Below are positions 1-6,207 of a stretch of 10,357 bases of DNA, in pieces (the stretch's first letter is position 1; each line of letters opens with the position of its first letter). Position numbers and translations under genes: made by a program. The notes beneath the pieces were generated by a model. That model was not told the origin of the DNA and did not search any database. It was given only the letters and a program-made list of their open reading frames with translations. This DNA comes from an uncultured Neisseriaceae bacterium (lineage in GTDB: Bacteria; Pseudomonadota; Gammaproteobacteria; Burkholderiales; UBA11063): NCBI GenBank assembly GCA_903891375.1, contig CAITEL010000399.1:1-10357 (forward strand), written 5' to 3'.

Positions 1-42
1 AGCGCAATTATAGGCAGAATAGAAGATTGAGAAAATTTAATT

Positions 43-924
43 ATGAAGTTAAAAAATATCGGTATGATATTTATGTTTTGTTTATTTTTACTACTACCTG
101 TAGTTTCAAATGCGGATGAACTCTCTGATCTGGCAGATCAAACTGAGTCAAATAACATAAACGAATCAACAAATATAAATGAATCGACAAGTATTGGTCA
201 AAATAGACCATCAGATATAGTAACAACCGAAGTGATTGGTGTTCAAGCAAGTGACAATGTTAAATCAGATAAAATTATTGAAAAGGGCACTACTAAGAAA
301 CATAATCCCGATAATGTAGCACCAGCATCAGATGATGCTATCGGAGGCATATTACTTCAAGCAATGAGTTTGATGGGTATTTCTTATAAATGGGGTGGTA
401 ATACACCTGAAACAGGTATGGATTGTAGCGGGTTTATTCGTTATGTTTTTCAAAAATCGATGGGGATAACATTACCTAGAACTGCGGCCGAAATGTCAAG
501 AGTTGGAGTCAAAGTAAGCCCAGATGACTTGCAACCAGGTGACTTAATATTTTTTAATACTATAGGTGGTAGACGTAATACTCATATAGGTATGTATATC
601 GGAAACAATCAATTTATTCAATCACCGAGAACTGGTGAAAGAATTCAAATCACTGAGTATAACGCTTATTGGAAATCACATACGAATGGAATCAAGCGTA
701 TTGTTAGGGAGAGTGTTGATGAGGAGGGGAATTCAAACGTTGAAAATCTCGAGGATGTGAGAAATCAGGCGTTACCTAGTGGATATATTAAAGGAAAACG
801 CTCACATAATAGGCGTGGTTCACATGTATCAAGAAAACATAGGAGGGGTAGGGTTGCAACTACGCAAAAAAAATCTCATACAAAAAAAACAAGTAAAGCT
901 AAAAAGCATGCGAAAGCACGATAG
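43..924 (+). CDS. Exported NlpC/P60 family peptidoglycan endopeptidase with basic C-terminal tail
   Basis: Predicted cell-wall hydrolase of 293 aa that would cleave peptide stems of peptidoglycan in the periplasm. An N-terminal signal segment (about residues 1-24, hydrophobic core MIFMFCLFLLLPVV, possible cleavage after SNA) is followed by a low-complexity Asn/Ser/Thr linker (about 25-100). The NlpC/P60 domain spans about 101-222: YKWGGNTPETGMDCSGF holds the nucleophile Cys128, LQPGDLIFF is the family's typical strand, and THIGMYIG holds His181. The third catalytic position, usually His in Spr-like enzymes, reads Gln193 (FIQSPRTGE). Residues 250-293 are dominated by Lys, Arg and His, an addition outside the usual fold. 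The ATG is preceded by a weak purine-rich stretch. It heads a packed run with the small ORF, lolC and lolD. Family assignment is firm; substrate and activity are inferred. Confidence 0.93.
   Translation: MKLKNIGMIFMFCLFLLLPVVSNADELSDLADQTESNNINESTNINESTSIGQNRPSDIVTTEVIGVQASDNVKSDKIIEKGTTKKHNPDNVAPASDDAIGGILLQAMSLMGISYKWGGNTPETGMDCSGFIRYVFQKSMGITLPRTAAEMSRVGVKVSPDDLQPGDLIFFNTIGGRRNTHIGMYIGNNQFIQSPRTGERIQITEYNAYWKSHTNGIKRIVRESVDEEGNSNVENLEDVRNQALPSGYIKGKRSHNRRGSHVSRKHRRGRVATTQKKSHTKKTSKAKKHAKAR
154..189 (+). repeat. Tandem 18-bp repeat encoding NINEST twice
   Basis: Two adjacent 18-bp units (154-171 and 172-189) encode Asn-Ile-Asn-Glu-Ser-Thr twice in the linker between the signal peptide and the NlpC/P60 domain. 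The copies differ at three bases (aac/aat at two codons, tca/tcg at one), all synonymous. It looks like a small in-frame duplication in a flexible linker; no function is implied. Confidence 0.7.
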
Positions 925-1134
925 ATGAGACCACATCCGCCAATTTGGTATACAAAAGCAGGTGAAAAGGTATCCTGTACCGAAAAAATCAAAGTAATGC
1001 AGCAAAATCTTGAGGAGCTACAACAAATAGCACAAGATTTATTTGAAGATGGAATTTTAATGGAAATAGATCCACAACAATTAAAAGATTATCTACATAA
1101 AATCGTCAATGAGTTAATAAATCCGTATAATTAA
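925..1134 (+). CDS. Small conserved-looking protein, function unknown
   Basis: A 69-residue soluble protein with no signal peptide or membrane segment. The ATG directly follows the TAG stop of the NlpC/P60 gene (TAGATG), and its TAA stop forms part of the lolC ribosome-binding site, so it is embedded in the operon and probably translated by coupling. The sequence has a Pro-rich start (HPPIW), a single Cys18 in the motif SCTEKIKVMQQN, an acidic helical middle (QIAQDLFEDGILME) and an ending LHKIVNELINPYN. From memory, similar small proteins with a C-x-E-K-x-K-V start and an N-P-Y end occur in betaproteobacteria, but I cannot name the family or confirm this. The predicted fold is mainly helical. 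Tight packing and balanced composition argue for a real gene. Confidence 0.75.
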   Translation: MRPHPPIWYTKAGEKVSCTEKIKVMQQNLEELQQIAQDLFEDGILMEIDPQQLKDYLHKIVNELINPYN

Positions 1135-1136
1135 GG
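1132..1136 (+). promoter_or_regulatory. Ribosome binding site of lolC overlapping upstream stop
   Basis: TAAGG lies 6 nt before the lolC ATG, and its TAA is the stop codon of the preceding 69-aa ORF. This supports the ATG at 1143 and suggests coupled translation. Confidence 0.65.
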
Positions 1137-1142
1137 TAAAAT

Positions 1143-2390
1143 ATGATAAGTAAATTTGAACTAATGGTTGGAATGCGTTATTTACGAGCTAAACAAAAAA
1201 ATAGCTTTGTTTCGTTTATTTCTTTGGTGTCAATAATAGGTATTGCGCTTGGTGTTGCGGTTCTAATTACAGTATTGTCGGTTATGAATGGTTTTCAACA
1301 CGAGATTCGGCAAAAAATAATTGGTGTATCGGCACATATGCAGATAATGGATCCTACGGGTAAATTAAATGACTGGCAATCAATCGCACTAACATCTAAA
1401 GAAAATAAACAAATAGTAGCTACTGCTCCTTATGTAGATGGTCAGGCGCTATTATCTTTTGATGGTAATGTAAATGGTGTTTTAGTTCGAGGTGTTGATC
1501 CAGATATCGAAAAATCCGTGGATAATACAGGTAATCAAATGATATCGGGTAAATTTGATTCACTAAAGCAGGGTGAATTTAATGTAGTGATAGGGCAAGA
1601 TTTAGCTCGTTTACTGGGAGTTACAATGGGGGATAAAATCACAGTTATCACACCAGATGGACAGTCAACTCCTGCGGGAGTGATTCCACGTCTTAAACGG
1701 TTTACTATTACAGGTGTTTTTAATACGCATATGTACGAATACGATAGCCAATTAATTTTTATTAACTTAAAAGATTCACAAGTATTATTTAAAATGGGTG
1801 ATGCTGTTAGTGGTATTCGTTTAAAGGTTAATGATATTATGAAAACTCAAGAGATAAAAAACCAGTTAGGTAGCATACTACCAGATAACTTGTTAGTAAG
1901 TGATTGGGTAGATCAACATAAAAATTATTTTACTGCGGTGGATATGGAGAAAAAAATGATGTCTGTGGTTTTAACTTTAATTATAGCGGTGGCAGCCTTT
2001 AATTTGGTATCAACGCTAGTAATGACAGTTAATGAAAAAAAATCAGATATAGCCATTTTACGTACTATGGGTGCAAGTAAAGGGAGTATTATGAAGATAT
2101 TTATCTTACAAGGTGGTATGTCAGGAATCATTGGCACAGTCAGTGGGACAGGGTTAGGGCTTTTATTAGCTACATATGTAGGGAAGATAGTGCATTTTAT
2201 CGAATTGATAACTGGCGCAAAATTGATTAATGCAGATGTGTATTTAATTGATTATTTACCGTCTAAGATATTCCCGAGTGATGTAATTACTATATTCATC
2301 ATCTCTATAATATTAAGTATTTTAGCTACACTTTATCCGAGTTGGAAAGCGGCAAATACTGATCCAGTTGAGGCATTACGTTATGAATAA
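1143..2390 (+). CDS. lolC: Lipoprotein-releasing ABC transporter permease, LolC/LolE/LolF family
   Basis: Inner-membrane subunit that, with LolD, extracts mature lipoproteins from the inner membrane and passes them to LolA. At 415 aa it has the usual family length and layout: a first membrane helix at about 25-47, a large periplasmic domain at about 48-268, then three helices at about 271-296, 318-345 and 378-398. The cytoplasmic coupling segment MTVNEKKSDIAILRTMGAS (294-312) and the ending DPVEALRYE are typical of Lol permeases. The periplasmic stretch TPAGVIPRLKRF (176-187) looks like the LolA-binding hook of LolC/LolF-type subunits. No second permease (lolE) is present, so this may be a homodimeric LolF-type protein; LolC versus LolF is unresolved. 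It overlaps lolD by 8 nt. Confidence 0.93.
   Translation: MISKFELMVGMRYLRAKQKNSFVSFISLVSIIGIALGVAVLITVLSVMNGFQHEIRQKIIGVSAHMQIMDPTGKLNDWQSIALTSKENKQIVATAPYVDGQALLSFDGNVNGVLVRGVDPDIEKSVDNTGNQMISGKFDSLKQGEFNVVIGQDLARLLGVTMGDKITVITPDGQSTPAGVIPRLKRFTITGVFNTHMYEYDSQLIFINLKDSQVLFKMGDAVSGIRLKVNDIMKTQEIKNQLGSILPDNLLVSDWVDQHKNYFTAVDMEKKMMSVVLTLIIAVAAFNLVSTLVMTVNEKKSDIAILRTMGASKGSIMKIFILQGGMSGIIGTVSGTGLGLLLATYVGKIVHFIELITGAKLINADVYLIDYLPSKIFPSDVITIFIISIILSILATLYPSWKAANTDPVEALRYE
2369..2373 (+). promoter_or_regulatory. Ribosome binding site of lolD
   Basis: TGAGG inside the 3' end of lolC sits 9 nt before the ATG at 2383. It decides the lolD start in favour of this ATG over the in-frame TTG at 2368, which overlaps the Shine-Dalgarno itself. 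Confidence 0.6.
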
Positions 2391-3069
2391 CAATATAATA
2401 CTTGAATGTAATAATCTAAGTAAGATTTATAAACAAGGTGATAATCAACTAAAAATCTTAAATGAAATCAATTTACAGGTTAGAATTGGTGAAACAGTTA
2501 GTATCGTGGGTAGTTCAGGGAGTGGTAAAAGTACTTTACTACATTTATTGGCTGGGTTAGATAAAGTTACATATGGGGAAGTGATTCTAGATAATCAAAA
2601 GCTGCAACAGTTAAATGATAATCAAGTATGTAAGCTCCGTAATGCTAATTTAGGTTTTATTTATCAATTTCATCATTTATTACCAGAATTTAATGCTTTA
2701 GAAAACGTGCTAATGCCATTAGTAATTGGTAGTAAAGTGAGCCATGAGGATACGCAATTAGCTCTAGACTTATTAGGTAAATTGGGTTTATCTAAGCGTC
2801 AAACCCATTATCCGTCCCAACTCTCAGGTGGTGAAAGGCAAAGAGTTGCAATAGCAAGGGCTATTGTTAATAATCCTAAAGTAGTCTTTGCGGATGAACC
2901 AACAGGTAATTTAGATAACCAAACCAGTAACCAAGTGCTAGATATATTTTTTAAATTACAAGAAGAGCTACATACAAGTCTGGTTGTGGTTACACACGAT
3001 TTAGAAGTGGCAAGAAAGACGCAAACACAGTATCGATTACATAACGGAACACTTACCCAAATTACTTAA
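2383..3069 (+). CDS. lolD: Lipoprotein-releasing ABC transporter ATP-binding protein LolD
   Basis: Cytoplasmic ATPase of 228 aa that powers lipoprotein extraction by the Lol permease encoded just upstream. All ABC ATPase motifs are intact: Walker A GSSGSGKST (43-51), Q-loop Gln95 in the stretch FIYQFHHLLPEF, signature LSGGERQR (147-154), Walker B VVFADEP (167-173) and H-loop His205. The FHHLLPEF stretch and the SKxGDEx-like region after it are typical of LolD/MacB-type ATPases, and the lolC neighbour fixes the identity. The start ATG at 2383 overlaps the lolC stop (ATGAATAA), an arrangement suited to translational coupling. An in-frame TTG at 2368 would add five residues and is less likely. 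The 3' end overlaps the convergent mlaA stop by 8 bp, leaving no room for a conventional terminator. Confidence 0.95.
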   Translation: MNNNIILECNNLSKIYKQGDNQLKILNEINLQVRIGETVSIVGSSGSGKSTLLHLLAGLDKVTYGEVILDNQKLQQLNDNQVCKLRNANLGFIYQFHHLLPEFNALENVLMPLVIGSKVSHEDTQLALDLLGKLGLSKRQTHYPSQLSGGERQRVAIARAIVNNPKVVFADEPTGNLDNQTSNQVLDIFFKLQEELHTSLVVVTHDLEVARKTQTQYRLHNGTLTQIT

Positions 3070-3928
3070 GTGCAGATTCAAGCGGTGGATTTATAACAGC
3101 AGTTGATTCATTGCTACTATTTCCATCAATTAGGTTATCAATGTTAATACTACTGTCATTATGGCCTTTATAAATAATTGGTTCACCGATAGACTGCATA
3201 TATACATCCCGCATAGTTATATATGGGTTTAGTGATGTAGCAAGCAATGCGTCAGCATCTAAATACTTTGAACGGCTATCTAAAGCACCAATAGTAAATA
3301 ACCCCACAGAAATATAATTGTTATCAACAACATACCATGTTGGGTTAAAGTACACATCAGGAATCAACCCAATTGCATCACGTACTGTATATGGCCCTAG
3401 TAATGGCATGACGAAATAACTACTATTTTTCCATCCATAAAATTTTAACGTATTTCCAAAATTATTTCTATGATCTTTGAGACCAATCCCAGTTGCTATA
3501 TCAATAAATCCAAGCAATCCAACAGTTGTGTTGATAGAAGTACGCATAAGAGTCTTCATGGTATTAGTACCATTTAGTTGCAGGATATCATCACCTAAAG
3601 TTACAAAATCACGTAGATTATTATAAAAGTTTGCGATACTGTAGCGTATTGGAGACGGTACATTTGTAATATACCATACAGCGGTTGGTCTCACTACCGC
3701 ACCGTCTAGTTTCATATTCATGCGAAAAGCATTGCGGTTATAGTTTTCAAATGGATCGAGTGGGTTATGGGTAGTGGACTCATTATTTTGTGTGGCAATG
3801 TCACCGCTAGCAGCCACTACTGGGCTAGTGTTTGTTATTTTTGTGGTTGACGGTGTATTATTTGCACAACTAACCATTAATATTAATAAAGATACCGTAA
3901 TGTATTTTATTGCTATTAATTGTTTCAT
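3062..3928 (-). CDS. mlaA: MlaA (VacJ) outer-membrane lipoprotein of the phospholipid asymmetry system
   Basis: Outer-membrane lipoprotein that in known Mla systems works with a porin to remove misplaced phospholipid from the outer leaflet and hand it to MlaC. The 288-aa protein has a signal peptide ending in LMVS-Cys21; the +2 residue is Ala, consistent with sorting to the outer membrane. MlaA hallmarks follow: DPFENYNRNAFRMN (58-71), NFYNNLRDF (100-108), RTSINTTVGLLGFIDIATG (129-147), NFGNTL (156-161) and MPLLGPYTVRDAIG (174-187). A Ser/Thr/Asn-rich linker of about 35 residues separates Cys21 from the domain. I chose the ATG at 3928 because it gives a normal lipoprotein signal; a GTG at 3970 would add 14 residues and overlap mlaB. 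It is the last gene of the minus-strand operon. Confidence 0.93.
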   Translation of the reverse strand: MKQLIAIKYITVSLLILMVSCANNTPSTTKITNTSPVVAASGDIATQNNESTTHNPLDPFENYNRNAFRMNMKLDGAVVRPTAVWYITNVPSPIRYSIANFYNNLRDFVTLGDDILQLNGTNTMKTLMRTSINTTVGLLGFIDIATGIGLKDHRNNFGNTLKFYGWKNSSYFVMPLLGPYTVRDAIGLIPDVYFNPTWYVVDNNYISVGLFTIGALDSRSKYLDADALLATSLNPYITMRDVYMQSIGEPIIYKGHNDSSINIDNLIDGNSSNESTAVINPPLESALK

Positions 3929-3944
3929 TTTATAGACTTTGGTT

Positions 3945-4196
3945 TCAAAGTTTGATTTGATACAATTCACACAGTCGGTCTATTTTACTATTAGTTCCAC
4001 TAAACACTACTCGTGATTTTTTAGTCTTAGCTATATTGTCTAATTCAAGAAGTAGGGCTATTCCAGCAGAATCAATATAATCTATATGAGTCAAGTCGAG
4101 TGTAACCGTCGATTTAAAGTCTGAAAATACCCTAGACATATCAGCAATATCTTTTACGATTGTTTTAAAGGTAAATATTACAGGTTCAAATTCCAT
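3945..4196 (-). CDS. mlaB: MlaB, STAS-domain subunit of the Mla ABC transporter
   Basis: Small cytoplasmic protein (83 aa) that in characterised Mla systems binds the ATPase MlaF and supports assembly and activity of the MlaFEDB complex. One STAS domain fills it: VTLDLTHIDYIDSAGIALLL (31-50), with the conserved Asp-Ser-Ala-Gly turn at 42-45, then a helix and the strand RVVFSGTN (62-69). Length is close to other MlaB proteins. The ATG at 4196 follows the mlaC stop by 4 nt. A TTG at 4229 in the same frame would overlap mlaC and add 11 residues that do not look like the domain, so I reject it. Sequence similarity alone is weak for this short family; position between mlaC and mlaA makes the call strong. 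Confidence 0.9.
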   Translation of the reverse strand: MEFEPVIFTFKTIVKDIADMSRVFSDFKSTVTLDLTHIDYIDSAGIALLLELDNIAKTKKSRVVFSGTNSKIDRLCELYQIKL

Positions 4197-4200
4197 GATT

Positions 4201-4923
4201 TTACGAATTTCGCTTTTGTAAATTAGCAACTTTAGTTTTTAATTGTGTGATTAACCCTTTAATATTGCTAGATTGTACAATTTCATTAAATTGATTTCGG
4301 TATGTTGTAACTAAACTTACATTCTCAATTTTAATATCATATGCTCGCCACTCTTGGCTATCTCCAACTTTTGCGAAGTCATACTCCACTTGGATTGGTT
4401 GCGAGTTTGCTGCCACATTAGGCAAAATCACTTGGCTTAACACTGCTGATTTTTTAGTGGATGCCGCTTCATTAGTAATGGTGATTTTAGCACCCTTAAA
4501 TTTAGATAATGCAGAAGAATATGTTATTATCAGTAGCTCTTGAAAAGTTGCGACTAATTCTGTTTGTTGGCTGGTAGTAGCTAGTTTCCAATTATTTCCT
4601 AAAGCATATTTCGTCATTAATTGAAAATCAAATTTTGGCGTAACAACATTTTCAATTAAGTTACTTATTTTCTTCTGTGATGCTCCGCTATTTAGTGCAT
4701 TCAAGACACTGTCAGTAGTGGCCATAACTACATAGCATGCAGTTTGTTGGTCACAATCAATTGTGGTGATAATATTATTACTTGAAGTGTATTTTTTTAT
4801 AGTACTAACAGTTGCGGATTCTGTTTTGGTGGTAGGTACTTTGGTGATGTTCATATTTGACTCTGTAGCTAGTGTCATAGATGTTATAAAAGAAAATAAT
4901 ATAACGTATACAAATTTTTTCAT
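4201..4923 (-). CDS. mlaC: MlaC, periplasmic phospholipid carrier
   Basis: Soluble periplasmic protein that shuttles phospholipid between MlaA at the outer membrane and MlaFEDB at the inner membrane. The 240-aa product has a signal peptide (about 1-20, VYVILFSFITSMTLA) and the Tol/Ttg2D-type MlaC domain from about residue 66. Recognisable parts are VTPKFDFQLMTKYALGNNW (94-112), the helix ELVATFQELLIITYSSAL (122-139) and the C-terminal WRAYDIKIENVSLVTTYRNQ (192-211). It is longer than the E. coli protein (211 aa as I recall) because of a Thr/Ser/Asn-rich stretch at about 21-55 followed by a Cys57-x5-Cys63 pair that could form a disulfide. The ATG has a good AAGGA ribosome site. mlaD lies 17 nt upstream and mlaB 4 nt downstream. 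Confidence 0.92.
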   Translation of the reverse strand: MKKFVYVILFSFITSMTLATESNMNITKVPTTKTESATVSTIKKYTSSNNIITTIDCDQQTACYVVMATTDSVLNALNSGASQKKISNLIENVVTPKFDFQLMTKYALGNNWKLATTSQQTELVATFQELLIITYSSALSKFKGAKITITNEAASTKKSAVLSQVILPNVAANSQPIQVEYDFAKVGDSQEWRAYDIKIENVSLVTTYRNQFNEIVQSSNIKGLITQLKTKVANLQKRNS

Positions 4924-4932
4924 ATAAGAGAA

Positions 4933-4937
4933 TCCTT
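4933..4937 (-). promoter_or_regulatory. Ribosome binding site of mlaC
   Basis: On the minus strand AAGGA sits 9 nt before the mlaC ATG, in the 17-nt gap after the mlaD stop. It supports the chosen start. Confidence 0.65.
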
Positions 4938-4940
4938 GGT

Positions 4941-5405
4941 TTATTGTTTATTGTTAATGTTTGTCATGAACTTACCAATTAAGTCTTCAATCACTAATGC
5001 AGAAGAGGTAAGTGTAATTTTATCTTTATTTTTAAGGTATGTGTCACTAGCGCCAGATTGTAGTGATACATATTGTTCACCTAGTAGACCGACTGTGAGT
5101 ATTTGTGCGGAGGTGTCGGTGGTAAATTTATATGCATTATTTATATCCATTACAACAACGGCCTGATAAGTTTTTGGATCCAAATAAATATTAGTAACCC
5201 GTCCAACTACAAAGCCAGATACTTTAACAGGCGCAGTAATTTTCAGTGAGCCAATATTAGTAAATGCGGCGCTTATGCTATAACTTCCATTGGAAGCATT
5301 GCTTATATTACTAGTGTTTGCCACCTTAAGTGATAAAAAAGCAACACAAATAATGCCAATTAATACAAAAACACCGACAGTAAAATCAATAGTTAATCTT
5401 TTCAT
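4941..5405 (-). CDS. mlaD: MlaD, MCE-domain substrate-binding subunit
   Basis: Inner-membrane-anchored protein whose MCE domains form a periplasmic hexameric ring on MlaFE, giving lipids a hydrophobic channel. The 154-aa product has one N-terminal membrane helix (about 8-28, TVGVFVLIGIICVAFLSL) and one MCE domain at about 42-118. The domain includes VKVSGFVVGRVTNIYLD (60-76) and the conserved pore-side segment LTVGLLGEQYVSLQSG (103-118). A short C-terminal helical part ends in VIEDLIGKFMTNI, resembling the E. coli tail, so the protein is the short, single-MCE type expected for Mla rather than PqiB or LetB. It lies 16 nt after mlaE. A TAAGG that includes the mlaE stop is the probable ribosome site, with a rather long 14-nt spacer. 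Confidence 0.95.
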   Translation of the reverse strand: MKRLTIDFTVGVFVLIGIICVAFLSLKVANTSNISNASNGSYSISAAFTNIGSLKITAPVKVSGFVVGRVTNIYLDPKTYQAVVVMDINNAYKFTTDTSAQILTVGLLGEQYVSLQSGASDTYLKNKDKITLTSSALVIEDLIGKFMTNINNKQ

Positions 5406-5421
5406 TTTTACATTTATAACC

Positions 5422-6207
5422 TTAGAACATAAGTGCAGTTAATACATAATCAAGTGCCAATACAGTAAGTGCGGAGACTACAACAGTTTTAGTGGTTGCA
5501 ACGGATACCCCCTCAGCAGTTGGTTTAGCCATAAATCCTTGATAAACCGATATCAATGTTACTGATATGCCAAAAATAAAACTTTTAAATAAGCCATTAT
5601 ATACATCGTCATGCAGGTTAACGCTATCTCGCATTTGTGACCAAAATGTTCCGCTATCAAGGTGCAAAATGATAACCCCAACAAAATATCCGCCCAAAAT
5701 TCCTGCAACTATAAATAATGCAGTGAGTAATGGCACAGAAATTATTCCAGCGATAAATTTAGGTACAATTAGCCGTCTAATTGGGTTAACGGCCATTACA
5801 CTCATCGCATCCAATTGTTCTGTTGCTTTCATAAGGCCAAGTTCTGCGGTTATTCCTGAACCTGCACGTGCAGCAAACAATATAGCGGTTAATACTGGAC
5901 CAAGTTCACGTAATAAAGTTAGTGCTACAACAGAACCAAGCACGCTAATTGAACCGAACCGATTGAGTGTGTTATATCCTTGTAAACCTAATACCATGCC
6001 AACAAACCATCCAGATACAGCAATAATAACAATAGATTTAACACCACAGAAATGGATGCCCTTAATAATTAAAAAAATGTTTTTTAACGCAAATGGGAGA
6101 TTTAATATAATATCAATTAATAACCTTATTATGCTCCCAAGCGTTAAAATAAATTCCGCAAATGGGTGTCCAAGTTGTCGAGTAAAGTTAATTATTTTCT
6201 CATTCAT
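5422..6207 (-). CDS. mlaE: MlaE, permease of the Mla phospholipid ABC transporter
   Basis: Inner-membrane permease (261 aa) that dimerises and works with MlaF, MlaD and MlaB in lipid movement between the membranes. The MlaE/Ttg2B permease family block is clear: LLRELGPVLTAILFAARAGS (98-117), then AELGLMKATEQLDAMSVMAV (121-140) and NPIRRLIVPK (141-150). The C-terminus KPTAEGVSVATTKTVVVSAL (228-247) and LDYVLTALMF (252-261) closely follows other MlaE proteins. Hydrophobic segments lie near 55-78, 88-112, 148-182, 205-222 and 242-260, with an N-terminal interfacial helix before them. The ATG overlaps the mlaF stop by 8 nt (ATGAATGA on the coding strand), so translation is likely coupled; a GGGGA stretch upstream may be the ribosome site. 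Confidence 0.96.
   Translation of the reverse strand: MNEKIINFTRQLGHPFAEFILTLGSIIRLLIDIILNLPFALKNIFLIIKGIHFCGVKSIVIIAVSGWFVGMVLGLQGYNTLNRFGSISVLGSVVALTLLRELGPVLTAILFAARAGSGITAELGLMKATEQLDAMSVMAVNPIRRLIVPKFIAGIISVPLLTALFIVAGILGGYFVGVIILHLDSGTFWSQMRDSVNLHDDVYNGLFKSFIFGISVTLISVYQGFMAKPTAEGVSVATTKTVVVSALTVLALDYVLTALMF

Noticed and set aside
1..30. Possible tail of an upstream gene: frame 1 reads nine codons, ending with TGA at 28-30, 12 nt before the NlpC/P60 start.
   Set aside because: Nine open codons are too few to distinguish from chance and match nothing I recognise, though the spacing would fit an operon.
3064..3071. Palindrome ACTTAAGT at the lolD/mlaA junction, considered as a bidirectional terminator.
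   Set aside because: A 4-bp AT-rich half-site with no loop and no flanking T-run cannot form a useful terminator hairpin.
3929..3970. N-terminal extension of MlaA from a GTG at 3970.
   Set aside because: It would put 14 polar residues before the signal peptide and overlap mlaB; the ATG at 3928 gives a normal lipoprotein signal.
4197..4229. N-terminal extension of MlaB from a TTG at 4229.
   Set aside because: It overlaps the mlaC coding end and the ATG at 4196 yields the expected domain length.
5466..5474. AAGTGCGGA, one base from the Pasteurellaceae uptake signal AAGTGCGGT.
   Set aside because: It is a single inexact copy inside mlaE; I noticed neither other copies nor the neisserial uptake word GCCGTCTGAA, so it is most likely chance.
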